Of a DNA stretch of 64,000 bases, positions 1 through 10,435 are shown piece by piece (the stretch's first letter is position 1; the number at the start of each line of letters is the position of its first letter). Origin of the DNA: Odobenus rosmarus divergens (taxonomy: Eukaryota; Chordata; Mammalia; Carnivora; Odobenidae). Position numbers and translations under genes: made by a program. Where the stretch lies: positions 4,141,467 to 4,205,466 of the forward strand of contig NW_004450276.1 of NCBI RefSeq assembly GCF_000321225.1, given 5' to 3'. Under the pieces are notes generated by a model. The model was not told where the DNA came from. It made no database searches and worked only from the letters and a program-made list of their open reading frames with translations.

Positions 1-1019
1 CCAGGCCCCCCCAGGCTGCCTTTGATGACTGTCCTTAAGCTTCAGCCAAACAGCTGTTTTACAGGTGCACATTGTTCAGCGATTCACGGTTAATGCATTA
101 TTTAAGAGGTGTGAGTAAATCATTTAAAATATCTATTTTAAAGGCTTCGGTGGGCCCGAGCATTAAAGAAGTCCCACCGCAAATCTTTGGAAGGGGGGAA
201 GAATCTCTTTATGATGTCAGTAACTATCAGCATCCCCTAGCTTTGGCTTTGTGTCTATGTGATAGATTTAAAGTGGGGTAAGTTATATTTCTAGGCTGTC
301 CCCCTCTGCAGAGGTCCAAAGCCAGCGTGTTTATCAATTGTGTTGCTTCCCACACGTTAGGAGGGTCAGACACAGCTTGGCAGGAGGAGAAGGCAGGTTG
401 TCTGTCGTACCTCTGACCCTCTCCTGCCAGGCAGGTCCCTTTCAGGCTTCCTTACATGTTCCCTGTTTCAGTGAATGAACCTTGATGAAGCCCCACACGC
501 AGAGAGAAAATGACTGGAGGTTCGAGGATGACTAATTCAGGAAATACACTTAATGTGTTTAATTTCAAAACAGGAAATACCTTCTAATTTGGGAAGTTTT
601 GGTCCATGAATGTGTATTTAAGTTAAATAATGAAATCTAATAAAAAACTTCCTGCCTGAAGAACGTCCATGGCTGTACAAACAGATTTTTGATCCCATGC
701 ATCACGTGCTATTCAAATAACCTTGTGGTCCCAGTGGGGCTCCAAGTCAGCATCTTCCTGTTCCCTTGCCTTATGGCGGCAGAGTCTTTGCTGTTTTAAT
801 AAACATTTTGATAAAGTAATAGATACCAGCTCAATTGCTAGTGTTATCCTTACTCCCGATTTACTTTTCTTTTCCCCCTAGGTTTTTACTAAGGGTCTGT
901 TTTATTCCACTCATTTTTTTTTCTCTTGTGTTTCTTTCCACTTGCTTATTTTTTTTTCTTCTCGTGGTACATAGGCATCTTTCCTGATTTTGAATGTATC
1001 TTACATTCTAGCCTTCCTT
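1..1019. other. Unassigned non-coding stretch
   Basis: I see no gene or recognisable repeat here. The longest frame is 69 codons and has no recognisable protein. The last part (about 880-1019) is T- and pyrimidine-rich and runs directly into the 5S-like segment. Confidence 0.5.
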
Positions 1020-1108
1020 TCTCCCATCCAAGTACTAACAGGCCCAACCCTGCTTAGCGTCTGAGATCAGAGGAGATCAGGTATGTCCAGGGTGGTACGT
1101 CTGCAGAC
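1020..1108 (-). pseudogene. Truncated 5S rRNA pseudogene
   Basis: Read on the minus strand, these 89 bases follow mammalian 5S rRNA from its first base to about position 89: GTCT start, ACCACCCTG, then GATCTC repeated, GCTAAGCAGGGT, GGGCCTG, TAGTACTTGGATGGGAGA. This covers helices I (5' side) to IV and much of the internal promoter (box A region AGCAGGGT and box C region TTGGATGGGAGA). The 3' end, about 30 bases, is missing, so helix I cannot close. Several substitutions are present (for example in the first ten bases and in the CGTCTGATC region) and one base is lost in the GGCCTGGTTAG region. No T-run terminator follows at the correct place. Such retroposed 5S copies are common in mammalian genomes; a functional gene is excluded by the truncation. 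Confidence 0.9.
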
Positions 1109-1837
1109 TTTCTCACCTTCCTTGCCATGCTAAGACCGTGCAGTCAGCCAACTGGAGTTGTTAGAGAGGCTCTTCTGGCAAGGTTCCAAAACTCTTTTAA
1201 CAAATACAAAAATAAACATGCACTTTCAAAGACTTGTTTTCAACTCCCATTTATTTTTATGTTTGCCTCACTGTATGGCATTTTATGATTTCCTTTTATT
1301 TTTGGTACTCTGCTTTACAATTATGTTTTCTTCTGCACAACACGACACCAACCACATACGCTGTCAACTGCAGGAGACCAAAAGATAGCTTTCCACATGA
1401 AATGACTTTTAAGTAAATTGTAATCTTTTGATAGATTATCCCCATATCGCATATTAGAGGTTTTAGTTGCAAAGTTTGAAGTCAGAATGTCATGGGAATA
1501 AAAAACACGTTCTTTCTGAGCATGTTTGAATACCACCCTTTCCAAACCAAATATTCTTCTGAACTTATTGTGCTCTGCTTAGGTAATCTCTCACATTTGA
1601 GATATGCAGAATCAAGTCCATGACTTTGGGTCAAGTAGAAAGTGATTTGGAGATGCATGAGAGGGCTTTTGGCATATTCAGTTACCTTTTGCATTTGTCC
1701 TTTTATCTAGGACACCCTTGCTGTCACGCATACAACTTCCCTTTGCCAGAGAGGGGCTAGATAATATTTTGACCGCATATTAAAGGAACAAAATCACTGT
1801 AAACAGTGGTAACAAGCATGCACTGTAATTTGCTTGG
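1109..1837. other. Unassigned non-coding stretch
   Basis: Overlapping frames of 60-76 codons occur on both strands at 1158-1694, but none resembles a known protein and they shadow one another, as expected for random moderately AT-rich DNA. Confidence 0.45.
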
Positions 1838-2012
1838 TCTGGGTTGGATGTGGGCTTAGCCACTCAGTATTTGTGAGATCTTAGACAAATGAGTTAATCC
1901 ATGTCAAATCCAAGTTCTTCTTCTGCAAAAGGGGCCTGGTGCCGCTGCATATGGTTCATGTGCATGTGATCAGTAGCATAGCTTCTTGCCCAAAGTAAGC
2001 ACTCACAGTGGC
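1838..2012 (+). repeat. MIR SINE remnant
   Basis: The order of motifs follows the MIR consensus: a CTGGGTT box, a GCC-ACT segment, TGTGAGATCTTAGACAAATGAGTTAATCC (tRNA-core region in diverged form), a CTTCTGCAAAAGGGG segment and a closing AAAGTAAGCACTCA tail. Divergence is high, consistent with an insertion shared by all placental mammals. Boundaries are approximate. Confidence 0.75.
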
Positions 2013-3826
2013 TTCCCCACTGTGATAACGGTGTTGGTCACCTGGATGGAAAGCAAAGACATACATTAGTCAGAGTCATGACCTGACTGTGTTTCAGTTC
2101 CCCGTTCAAACTCAGTTACAAATTTGCTAGGGGGTTTTGGCGGCAAAAGAATTATCAGCACAATTTCTACTCCCCTTTCCATGTTGGGGTACAGTTGGTA
2201 CAAAAGAAAAATGCAGCGTACTGGTTTTGCAGTGTTTTCTATCCAAAGCAGCATGTAACTAGTTTGCTTTTAGGACTATTTCTTCAGGGGCTCCCAGAGT
2301 TTCTATAAGAGCCATTGTGTATAACAGGTTTTCATCCAGACTTAAATGATGCTCTCATCCTTTTGTGATTCACTTATTAAATTGAAGCAGGCCGCTCAGT
2401 GACTTCTTCATTAAAAATATCCCAGGAAAAGATCTCTTATGTATCTGAAGAGATATGTTGACCGTTAGAGCCAACAGTGTTTCTGCATCGCTGAGTGTTG
2501 GCCTCAGAAATGCCCTAGGGTTGCCCCTTTTCCAGAAAGAGGAAATATACTCCCGTTGAAGATCTAGTGGAAATTTTTTTAAAAAATTCATGATCATACT
2601 CAACAAATCATTGACTGCATGCGAGTCTTTTAGACTTTTCTCCTCTTCTACATGCACTGCATGGTCCGGGCCTGTCTCAGAGTTCACGGGTGGTAGATGT
2701 TGCCAGTGGGAACCTAATGCCCTCTGACAAGAGTGGTGGCCTCTGCACATGCTTTACCAGCATCCCGGCGCTCCCATGCATTTACCATTAGGTAACAGGC
2801 TGCTAGAGCCAGGGAGGCACACCGCCCTGACAGCTGACAGGTGGTGTGTGCCTGGAGCTAGAGGAATAGCCTCTCCAATCTGGAGAGTTGCCATGCTGGG
2901 ACCTGGCCCATGGAAGAGCCGAAGGCAATGTGAGCTCTAGCTCCTTTCATTTCATCTTAGAGAGAAACGTAGGCTCTGAGAGTTGGTCGGAAGAGATGCT
3001 TGTGCTCAGGAATCCTACCTTGGAGCTCGGGCTTGGTGACGGCTGCTTCTTCTCTCGCTCCAGTACACACATCGGAACTGTTGCCATACATGATTCGCAG
3101 CAGCCAAGCATCTTTGTGTCTTAGCGCAGTCACCTAACAGAATGTTAAAATTGATACGACTGACCTGCCTCCCATTTTGTTGAGTCCTGTTCATGAGAGT
3201 CACAGAGGTGAAGAGTCACCCCCCAGCCAAGTTGTGGCAGTATGCCCGTCAACAGCCTGATCGTAAATCACATTCAAAGGAATTAGTATTCTGAAAGCAC
3301 ATTTTAGAACAGTGGCATTATATCCATGAAAACTCTGCCAGGACAGTAAAGATGGGAAAAGATTAGTACAAATCATCAGAAGGAAAGTTTTGGCAAGAAC
3401 CACACCCAATAGATCAATCCTGTCACTCTATTCCTGATATATATCTATAGAATTCATCTGTATTTGTTGGAAATCAAACAGACAGATATGTTTTAGTGTC
3501 ATTCTGATATAAACAAAGAAAAAGTTTAAATCACTGATAAATAGAATTATACAGCTTGCTCTCAGTATATCTTGATCTCCTTTTAACAAACTTTTTAATG
3601 TGTTGATATATAATTTACATATAGAAAAATGCATAAATCCTAATTGTAAGCAAGAGACATTTTCACTAGGTAACAAACATCCTGATGAAGAAATAGAATA
3701 TTCCTGGTACCCCAGAACTCCCCTGTGCTCTGTCTGGTCACTCTCCCCCACCTCACCTCTCTTGGGGTCTCTACTACTCTGACTTCTAGTAGCATAGATC
3801 AGTTTTGCCTGTTTTACACTTTTTAT
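2013..3826. other. Unassigned stretch with a 126-codon minus-strand frame
   Basis: The minus strand carries an open frame of 126 codons at 2370-2750. Its translation shows no domain, signal peptide or membrane segment that I recognise and no splice-site arrangement that would make it an exon. A MIR-like GAGAAACGTAGGCTCTGAGAG segment lies near 2960. I regard the frame as chance, but it is the longest in the window not explained by a transposon or a gap. Confidence 0.35.
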
Positions 3827-4056
3827 CAGGGGCTGGCAAATATTTTCTATAAAAGGTCAGATAGTAAATATTTAGGCTGGGGGGCGGGCGGTCAGAGAGT
3901 CTCTGTTGCAACTATTCAGCTCTGCCATTGCTGTGCCAATGTAGCCATAGACGATGCATAAGTATATGGACATGGCTGTGTTCCAATAAAGCTTTATTTA
4001 CAAAAACAGATGCTCGCTGGATTTGGCCCATGGCTGGCTGAATTTGCTGACCTCTG
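3827..4056 (-). mobile_element. hAT-Charlie type non-autonomous DNA transposon
   Basis: The element is bounded by CAGGGGCTGGCAAAT and GAATTTGCTGACCTCTG, imperfect terminal inverted repeats typical of hAT elements. It holds the well-known internal string that reads CAATAAAGCTTTATTTACA on the plus strand. Flanking octamers CTTTTTAT (3819-3826) and CTTTATAT (4057-4064) match at seven of eight bases, the 8-bp target duplication expected for hAT. It is a short MER-type miniature element without coding capacity; I am sure of the superfamily but not of the exact MER number. Confidence 0.85.
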
Positions 4057-4299
4057 CTTTATATAATACCTGACAACATGTTTGTAAGATCCATCTGGTA
4101 GTGCACTGGGACAGGCTCACCGGCCCTCACATGAGGACCAACTGCACCTGTCTCTTACCAGTTCTGCATTCAGTGACTTCTTGGTAGCTTGAAATTGTCC
4201 AAGGTGGAGTCCTTATACAATGGAAACTGGAAAGTGCTACAATCATGCATTCACCACTGCCCCCTCCAACCCATTTGCCTTGGAATGTGACAGAACTGG

Positions 4300-4425
4300 G
4301 TCTCAGTGACAATTCACTTGATGTCTCCTAACCACTGTTTCTTCATCTGTAATGGGGACATGGAAACATCCGAAGATAATTTATATAACACATTTAACAG
4401 GGTGGCTGTTATGTAAGTATTCCAT
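4300..4425 (+). repeat. MIR SINE remnant
   Basis: The segment reads CACTTGATGTCTCCTAACC, then TTTCTTCATCTGTAATGGGG, followed by a GGGTGGCTGTTATG segment. This is the MIR order (CTTAACCTCTCTG, TTTCCTCATCTGTAAAATGGGG, GGGTTGTTGTGAGG). The tRNA-related 5' part is poorly preserved. Confidence 0.7.
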
Positions 4426-4559
4426 TCCAAGACAATGATCACTTTCTAGAATATTCCATATATTAGCAGATATTGAGAGCTCATCTTAGCATTTTTTACC
4501 TTTTAATTTTGGATCTTTGTGTTCTTATTGACTTTAGAAATGTCTCTAGCATTTGCTCC

Positions 4560-5165
4560 CTGATCTTCAATTACACTGAGACTTACATCTGACTCTCAAC
4601 TTTTCATACCTAGCCTAATGTAGTTTGGTTCTCTGAACCTTTAGCCCATCTTCCATAACTTCATCAGGATTATCTTTTCCAATGTGTGATATTTGTCTGC
4701 TTGTGGGGCAAGTTAATAATCACCAGTGCCCAGAAATCAAACATTCCCCCTTTAGCAAGTCATTTATGGTCCTAATCCCACATCATTGTGTCTCCAGACA
4801 TTCTGCCTACTCTGTCCTATCCTCAGAATATGCCAAGGCCTTTGGCCATGTTGATCGTGCTGCAGAGCATCTCCCCATGTCATTGCCTCTTTTGTAAGGG
4901 CCAGTGTCCATGATACCGCCTCACCCTCCATCGTTTTCTAATCCTTGCCTGCACACTCACCCACAGTAGAATGAATTGTTTCCTCATCTAGGCCCCCATG
5001 GTTATTCGAGCTTAACATTTGTTATAACACATATCACGTTATAATCAGTTGTTTTTATATCCATCTCTCCTATGAAGTTGCAAGTTCCATGAGGTTAGAG
5101 GCTGTATTGTTCATCCTAATATCATCATGTCGTAGCTCAGCTAGGATACTAGTAGATTGCTGAAA
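4560..5165 (+). repeat. L2 LINE 3' fragment
   Basis: The stretch has the pyrimidine-rich texture of the L2 3' end. It includes CCAAGGCCTTTGGCC, a GTTCCATGAGGTTAGAGGCTG segment matching the L2 CTCCATGAGGGCAGGGA region, and a decayed ACTAGTAGATTGCTGAAAT tail corresponding to ATAGTAGGTGCTCAATAAAT. No open frame remains. The upstream boundary is uncertain. Confidence 0.6.
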
Positions 5166-5959
5166 TGTAAGTCAGGAAAACAAGGGAACATAAAGAAGGT
5201 ATTGACGTAGTGAGATGGCTTTATTGCAACAATTCCATTGGAGGATCTGCCATCTCTTGCCAGGCTCATCTAAGTAGAATTTTTCTCTGGGATGAGAAAG
5301 GGCTCCTGGTCAAGTTGACATATAAGAAAGAGGCAGTAACCAGTCCTTGGTAATGGTTCCATCTCCAGAACACCTTTGGGAGAGCTTTTAACCCACTTAT
5401 GTAGTGTGGTTTTGGTTTTGTGGGATGCCAGTTATAATTGTGGCTTTAGGCACAGTGTAAGCAGTAGCTAACACATTTTCCTTCAGCCTTGGATGCCTTT
5501 TGCTCAGTGGTCATAAAAACTCAAAATCCTTGTTTGCTTGGTGGCATTGCTAGCCTTCCTGATTTGCAAATCCCATACCCGTACTTACAACATTGCAATA
5601 CATTACGTATAGCAAATGTTGCTTATCTTACGTTGCCATATGTCAGTAGCACGGTGGGGAAGCTTGAGGCTCTAACTCAGGCAGAGGCATTAAGTGGTTC
5701 CTAGGGCAGGAGTGTGATCTCTCAGAAGCAAGTATTTCAGTTACCTGGTACTATAAGAAGATAAAGTTGGAAAGATAAGTGAAACCGAGTTGTGGATGGC
5801 CTTGAAATAAAACTTCAGAGATGGGCCTCTGTGGGGTAGGCAAGCAGAAGTAAATGAAAGTTGATTATCAGGGGAGTGTTGTAACAGAGTTGGGTAATAA
5901 AAAGATTAAACTGGCAGTTGTGCGCATAATAAATTGGAATAGAAAAAAACAGAATCCAG
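5166..5959. other. Unassigned non-coding stretch
   Basis: I see no gene and no repeat that I can name. The longest frame, 71 codons at 5489-5704, has no recognisable protein features. Confidence 0.4.
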
Positions 5960-6412
5960 ACATCCTGTGAGTATAAAATATATATATATACACACACGCA
6001 AAGACAGAGAGAAAAAGAGAGAGACTGTAGGTTGATTCACTGAAGGAATTAGCTTGCATGAGTGAGGAGGGCCCAAATCCCACAATCTGCCCTCTGCAAG
6101 CTGGAGTACCAGGAAATCTGGTGATGTAATTCATTCCAAGTCTGAAAGACCGGGAACTAGGATCTCCGATAAAAATCCAGCTCCAGAAGAGAGAGGGAAT
6201 TTGTCCTTCCTCTGCCTTTTTGTTCTGTTTGGACCTGCACTGGATTGAATAATGCCCCACCTGAATTGGTGAGGGCAGGTCTTTACTGAGTCTAGTGATT
6301 CGATTGCTAATCTCTTCTGAAAGTTACTCACAGACACACTCAGAAACAGTGTTTGACCAGCTCTCTGGGCATCCCTTCACCCAATCAAGTTGACGCATAA
6401 AATGAACCATCC
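5960..6412. repeat. Ancient interspersed repeat with internal (TA)n/(CA)n/(GA)n tract
   Basis: A compound simple repeat (ATATATATACACACAC followed by GAGAGA runs, 5978-6026) leads into GAAGGAATTAGCTTGCATGAG, a region on CCACAATCTGCCC, then GTGTTTGACCAGCTCTCTGGGCA and AAGTTGACGCATAAAATGAACCATC. I recognise this motif order from a common mammalian repeat, probably an L1M-type 3' region or MaLR-linked sequence, but I cannot fix the family. Reading-frame calls inside it are not genes. Confidence 0.55.
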
Positions 6413-7828
6413 CAAATGGGAAGCAAGGTGAGCGTGGGTATGGGGAATAGCACTGAGGTGGACTTTGCTGAATGTCAGAGCCAGTTGTGTATAAGTGGCA
6501 AAGGAGATAGACTTCAAAAAGTGGAATCAAGAAAGATTTCAAGGTTTCCTGCTCTAGTGGCTGAAAAGGTTCAAATGAACTAAAGATAAAAAGGTGCAAA
6601 TTGGTTGAATAATACAAATTAACCAATTAGCATGTTTGAGCATCCTACGTGCGATTATCCGTGTGGGGAACTTTATAAATTAATGAAGTGAAACAGCCAT
6701 TTTTCAGTTGAGTTGGGATAGGACCTCAAGATGAAATGTATACATATTGCAGCTCCAGGATTTATCCAGTGACACTTTAAAACCCTCATTTCCTACTTAT
6801 GTGTGAGATTTTGTAACCATGAAAGCTTAGGTTTAAAGGGGTTAAAGAGGTCTAAATTTTTCTCCTCACCATTATTTTCTTTGGAAGAAATGTTACATGA
6901 TGATATGTGGGAGGGAGAAAGCAATACAGTGGCTGAAAAAGACCCAATATTTATAGGGTTGTACTAGAACATTCTGTTGGGCAAAATGTGACAAATGTGG
7001 CACAAATGGCAGAAAGTGTGGATGTTTTTGAGCCATGAAGGGAATTCTGTTTTTCCAACTGTAACTTCTGAAATCTGCAAGATGCTTATTTGGGCTTGGT
7101 ATGCTAAAGCAGGGAGAGAATTACCTTGTTATAGGTGACATTTTATATAATATGTACACATATATATTCAAGTTGGTTGTTTTAATAAAATTAAATTTTA
7201 ATACTTTTCAGTAGTTTGAAAGAATTTAGGTAATTTAATACAGCCATGTAAAAGATTCTCAAGACTAGAGGGTTTTATCATAAAACTAATAATATCCTGA
7301 AAATGGGAGATTGAAAAATAACATGGTTTAATAGCATACTAATAACTACATTCTGGGGGGGGGGATCTACTTCATTTAAAATAAAGTGAGGAACTTTGAA
7401 TATTATAAGATGATTTGTACTAAGATGCCTAGACTCTAGAAATATATATTTTAGTAAAGTTTTAAAAATGCTGAGAGGTTATGAGTTTTAAATGACACTA
7501 GTATTCAGAATTACATAGATTTTAAGAAATTATTTGTATGATTTATCCCTTTAAAATAAACTTGAATGTTGGCCTCACGTAACTGGATAGTAATGGAATA
7601 AGTATTTTTTTCTTATTTGAATTCTCCAAGACAAGTAATTTCCTCATTGTATACTTTACCTGGGTAGGTACATACGTTTCTTTACTTATAAAAGCTTATT
7701 TAATTGTGAAAAAAAAAGTCTTTTGAATGTTCAACCATTTCTAAAATAGCTTTCTGAAAATAATTGCATTTTCATAGGTTTTAAATTTTCTCCAGCCTCT
7801 GTAGTTGCATTTTTTGTCTTTTTCTTTT
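6413..7828. other. Unassigned AT-rich stretch
   Basis: This region is strongly AT-rich, contains a run of nine G at about 7356-7364, and has many stop codons in every frame. No repeat family is recognised. Confidence 0.45.
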
Positions 7829-8025
7829 TTTAAGATTTTATTTATTTTTTTATTTATTGAGCATGAGTGGGGGGAGGGGCAGAGGGAAAGAGTGAATCTC
7901 AAGCAGACTCCACACTGAGTGTGGAACCGCTTTGTGGGGCTCCATCTCACAACCCCGAGATCATGACCTGAGCCAAAATCAAGAGTTGGACACTTAACCA
8001 ACTGAGCTATCCAGGGTGCCCCCCC
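7829..8025 (-). mobile_element. SINEC (carnivore tRNA-Lys SINE)
   Basis: The minus-strand copy begins with the GGCACCCTGGATAGCTCAG-type head at its right end and ends with the reversed tail TAAGATTTTATTTATTT at its left. The body contains the reversed GGTCATGATCTCGGGGTTGTGAGAT segment. It differs from the commonest local type (ACACTGAGTGTGGA region), marking an older SINEC subfamily. A poly-C run at the junction and pyrimidine-rich flanks obscure the target duplication. Confidence 0.93.
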
Positions 8026-8141
8026 CACTGCTTTCTTTAGGTCTTACCAGTGTTTAAACATGTATGGAAGAAGGAAAGAGTGCCTGTATTGATTTGGTGT
8101 CCTCCTTCACCCTCTCTCATTTTTCCTAATAATTTCCCTCC

Positions 8142-8175
8142 TAAGTTTGAGAAATTAAATTAATTCTCAAACTTA
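8142..8175. repeat. Perfect 12-bp inverted repeat (hairpin)
   Basis: TAAGTTTGAGAA (8142-8153) and TTCTCAAACTTA (8164-8175) are exact reverse complements around a 10-base AT loop. With a one-base offset, pairing can extend into the loop. No T-run or gene context suggests a function; it could be chance in AT-rich DNA or the end of a small palindromic element. Confidence 0.7.
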
Positions 8176-8539
8176 CTTTTTTTGATTCTGTGAATTTACT
8201 TCACTGAGTTTTATATTTATTATAAATAAAAAAGCATGCCTATCATTCTTAAAGTTTAATAAAAGAATTTGAGACATGTTGGTACTTTTGAAATTTCACA
8301 AGAATTTATGAGACAGAGAGGCATTAGAATTAAAATCCTTATAGGAAGCAATTCTGTCAAACAGTAGTTGTTAATACTTCTTTAAATTCTCATACTTGTA
8401 AATGTTGACTATTTCTAACCTGACATATATCTGGGGGGTATATTTAGCACTTAAAATTTATCCCGTTGTCGATTCAAGAGCTGGTTTCACACTCTGAAAT
8501 AAACTGCCAATATTATTTACTTGTAGGCCTAAAGACTTT

Positions 8540-8695
8540 CAGAGCAATAAGAGATCAGCTTTCTAATTTTATAGGCAAATAAACTAATAAAAGCAAAATC
8601 AAACAGTATTTGATCCAATTTACAAAGCTATGCAGTTATATCACAGGGTTCTTGATCCCTAGTAGAATGTCCCTGCCCTTGCTTTACTTTATTTC
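8540..8695 (-). repeat. MIR SINE remnant
   Basis: In plus-strand reading the order is TTTATAGGCAAATAAACTAA, then ATTTACAAAGCTATGCAGTTATATCA, then GGTTCTTGATCCCTAGT and TGTCCCTGCCCTTGC. These parallel the reversed MIR segments (TTTTACAGATGAGGAAACTG, GGTCACACAGCTAGT, GGGATTCGAACCC, GCCCGTGCTC). The copy is heavily diverged. Confidence 0.6.
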
Positions 8696-10234
8696 AAAAA
8701 TAAATGCTCCTGATTCCTAGATACGTGAACTTCCAAAGATACTTCCCAGAGAATGTAAGTTTCAAAGTAACTGGATTTATAAAGGCTGTACTGTGTGCAT
8801 CTGCTCTGTAGTTTCACTTTGTAGAGATAATGTGTTCTTATCAGGGTGCTACCTCTGGGCTGTGTTGGTCAACCCAGGCGTTTTCCCATGAACTGCAGCA
8901 GTGGGCACCGACCCAACAGTTTGTATGGACTGGGCCTGCCCTCCCTACTGCACTGACCACAGGGTGGCCCCTGGACAGAGCTGGGCCAATCAGAGCCATT
9001 CCCCCTGGAATTGGGAATTGTGACAGAAAGTTAAGTTCATTTTATTGGACTGTCCTGGTGAATGCCGGTGCCATGGGTGGCATTCTGTAGTTCTTGGAGC
9101 AAAAGAAGATGCTCTGTGGACAGAAAGAAAGTAAGAGGCAGAGACTTTTGTTGGCGCCTTACTGGCTTCTCAGTTCTGGGTTCCAGTCATTCTGGAGAAC
9201 CGGCCATTATGTATTGGGTTATATAGCACAGTACTGAATCTTTATTAGAAATTCATTTAAAAAAAAATTCTTCTCTTAAGCTAACTCAAATGGGAGTCTT
9301 CTTTGAAATTAAATGATGCCTAACCCATGGTTATCCTTTTAAACATCTCTACAGAAGAAAGAATGCCTTTCATGACTATGAAAATGACAGAGCTTTATCT
9401 TTCATTCATGAAAATGTACATGGCAACGACGGGTTTGTCATCTTAGATTTTCTTTTATCTTTCTTTCCCTTCCCCACCTCCGACTCCATAACTTTAGATT
9501 CTACTGACATTTATTGAGTACTTCTTATTTCATTTCAACCAAATATATATATTTTATCTTTCATAAGATGAAGTACATCCATTCTCTAATCAGGCCTTTT
9601 TTGTATTGTTTGTTTCCAGCCTTTGACATTTAGAAAAACAAGAACTTTGGTTTTAGAGTAGAGTTTTCAAAGTGATTGAAGAGTTGAATACAAAAAGCAT
9701 AAAGCCCTGCTGTTATTTATCTGGAACGAAGGGGAAGATTTAATAACTATCCACAGTAAAGATGGTAGTAATTTTGCAACCATTCTCTATCTTTTCCAAA
9801 GGCCAGAGAAAGAATAAATGGACTCAAACTGAAGTATTAGAAGTGCTGTTGAAAAACAATGCTTTTGAAAGGAAAGATTGTCCAGATGGTAAAAGCTGTT
9901 GAATATCATGCGGTGTGTGCTAAGTAGCATTATAGGACAACTTCTCCTGTGCCTTAAAAAGCAGGATATTCTCCTGTTTGCTATTTTGTAGTTGTTTCTC
10001 CTAATAATTCTGAGTATTATATTATGGAGTTCGCATTAAATGACTCCATCAGTTTTCCCTGTGATAGGCAAATTCTGTGGTTTCTGTGTACTGTTTACAT
10101 GACTCAAAGCATTTCTCATTAACCTAATATTGGGTTCTCCAAAAATACTACAAAGAAAAGTCTAATCTACTTTTTTTCAGATCCAGTTCAATGTGGATCA
10201 TATAGTTTCATCCTAAGTTAACTAAATATTAATT
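8696..10234. other. Unassigned stretch, possible old repeat at 8830-9090
   Basis: At 8830-9090 the sequence is more GC-rich than its surroundings and includes GGACAGAGCTGGGCCAATCA and GAATTGGGAATTGTGACAGA. This texture is familiar from an old mammalian interspersed repeat that I cannot name. The 86-codon frame over it is therefore unlikely to be a gene. The rest shows nothing recognisable. Confidence 0.35.
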
Positions 10235-10435
10235 AATTTTTTAAAAAGATTTTATTTATTTATCTGACAGAGAGAGAGAGACAGTGAGAGAGGGAACACA
10301 AGCAGGGGGAGTGGGAGAGGGAGAAGCAGGCTTCCCGCCAAGCAGGGAGCCCAATGCGGGGCTCCATCCCAGAACCCTGAGATCATGACCTGAGCTGAAG
10401 GCAGATGCTTAATGACTGAGCCACCCAGGCACCCC
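10235..10435 (-). mobile_element. SINEC, full length, with 13-bp target duplication
   Basis: A complete minus-strand copy: reversed tail TTAAAAAGATTTTATTTATT, a GA-rich linker, then the body and the tRNA-like head ending GAGCCACCCAGGCACCCC. The target duplication CTAAATATTAATT occurs at 10222-10234 and again at 10436-10448 with no mismatch. The intact duplication suggests a comparatively recent insertion. Confidence 0.97.

Noticed and set aside
7741..8028. 95-codon minus-strand frame beginning in a SINEC (similar frames at 20016, 45166, 50534, 58859, 60586 and 62376)
   Set aside because: The shared peptide (for example WVAQLVK or APWIAQLVK) is the translated SINEC head, not a conserved protein family.
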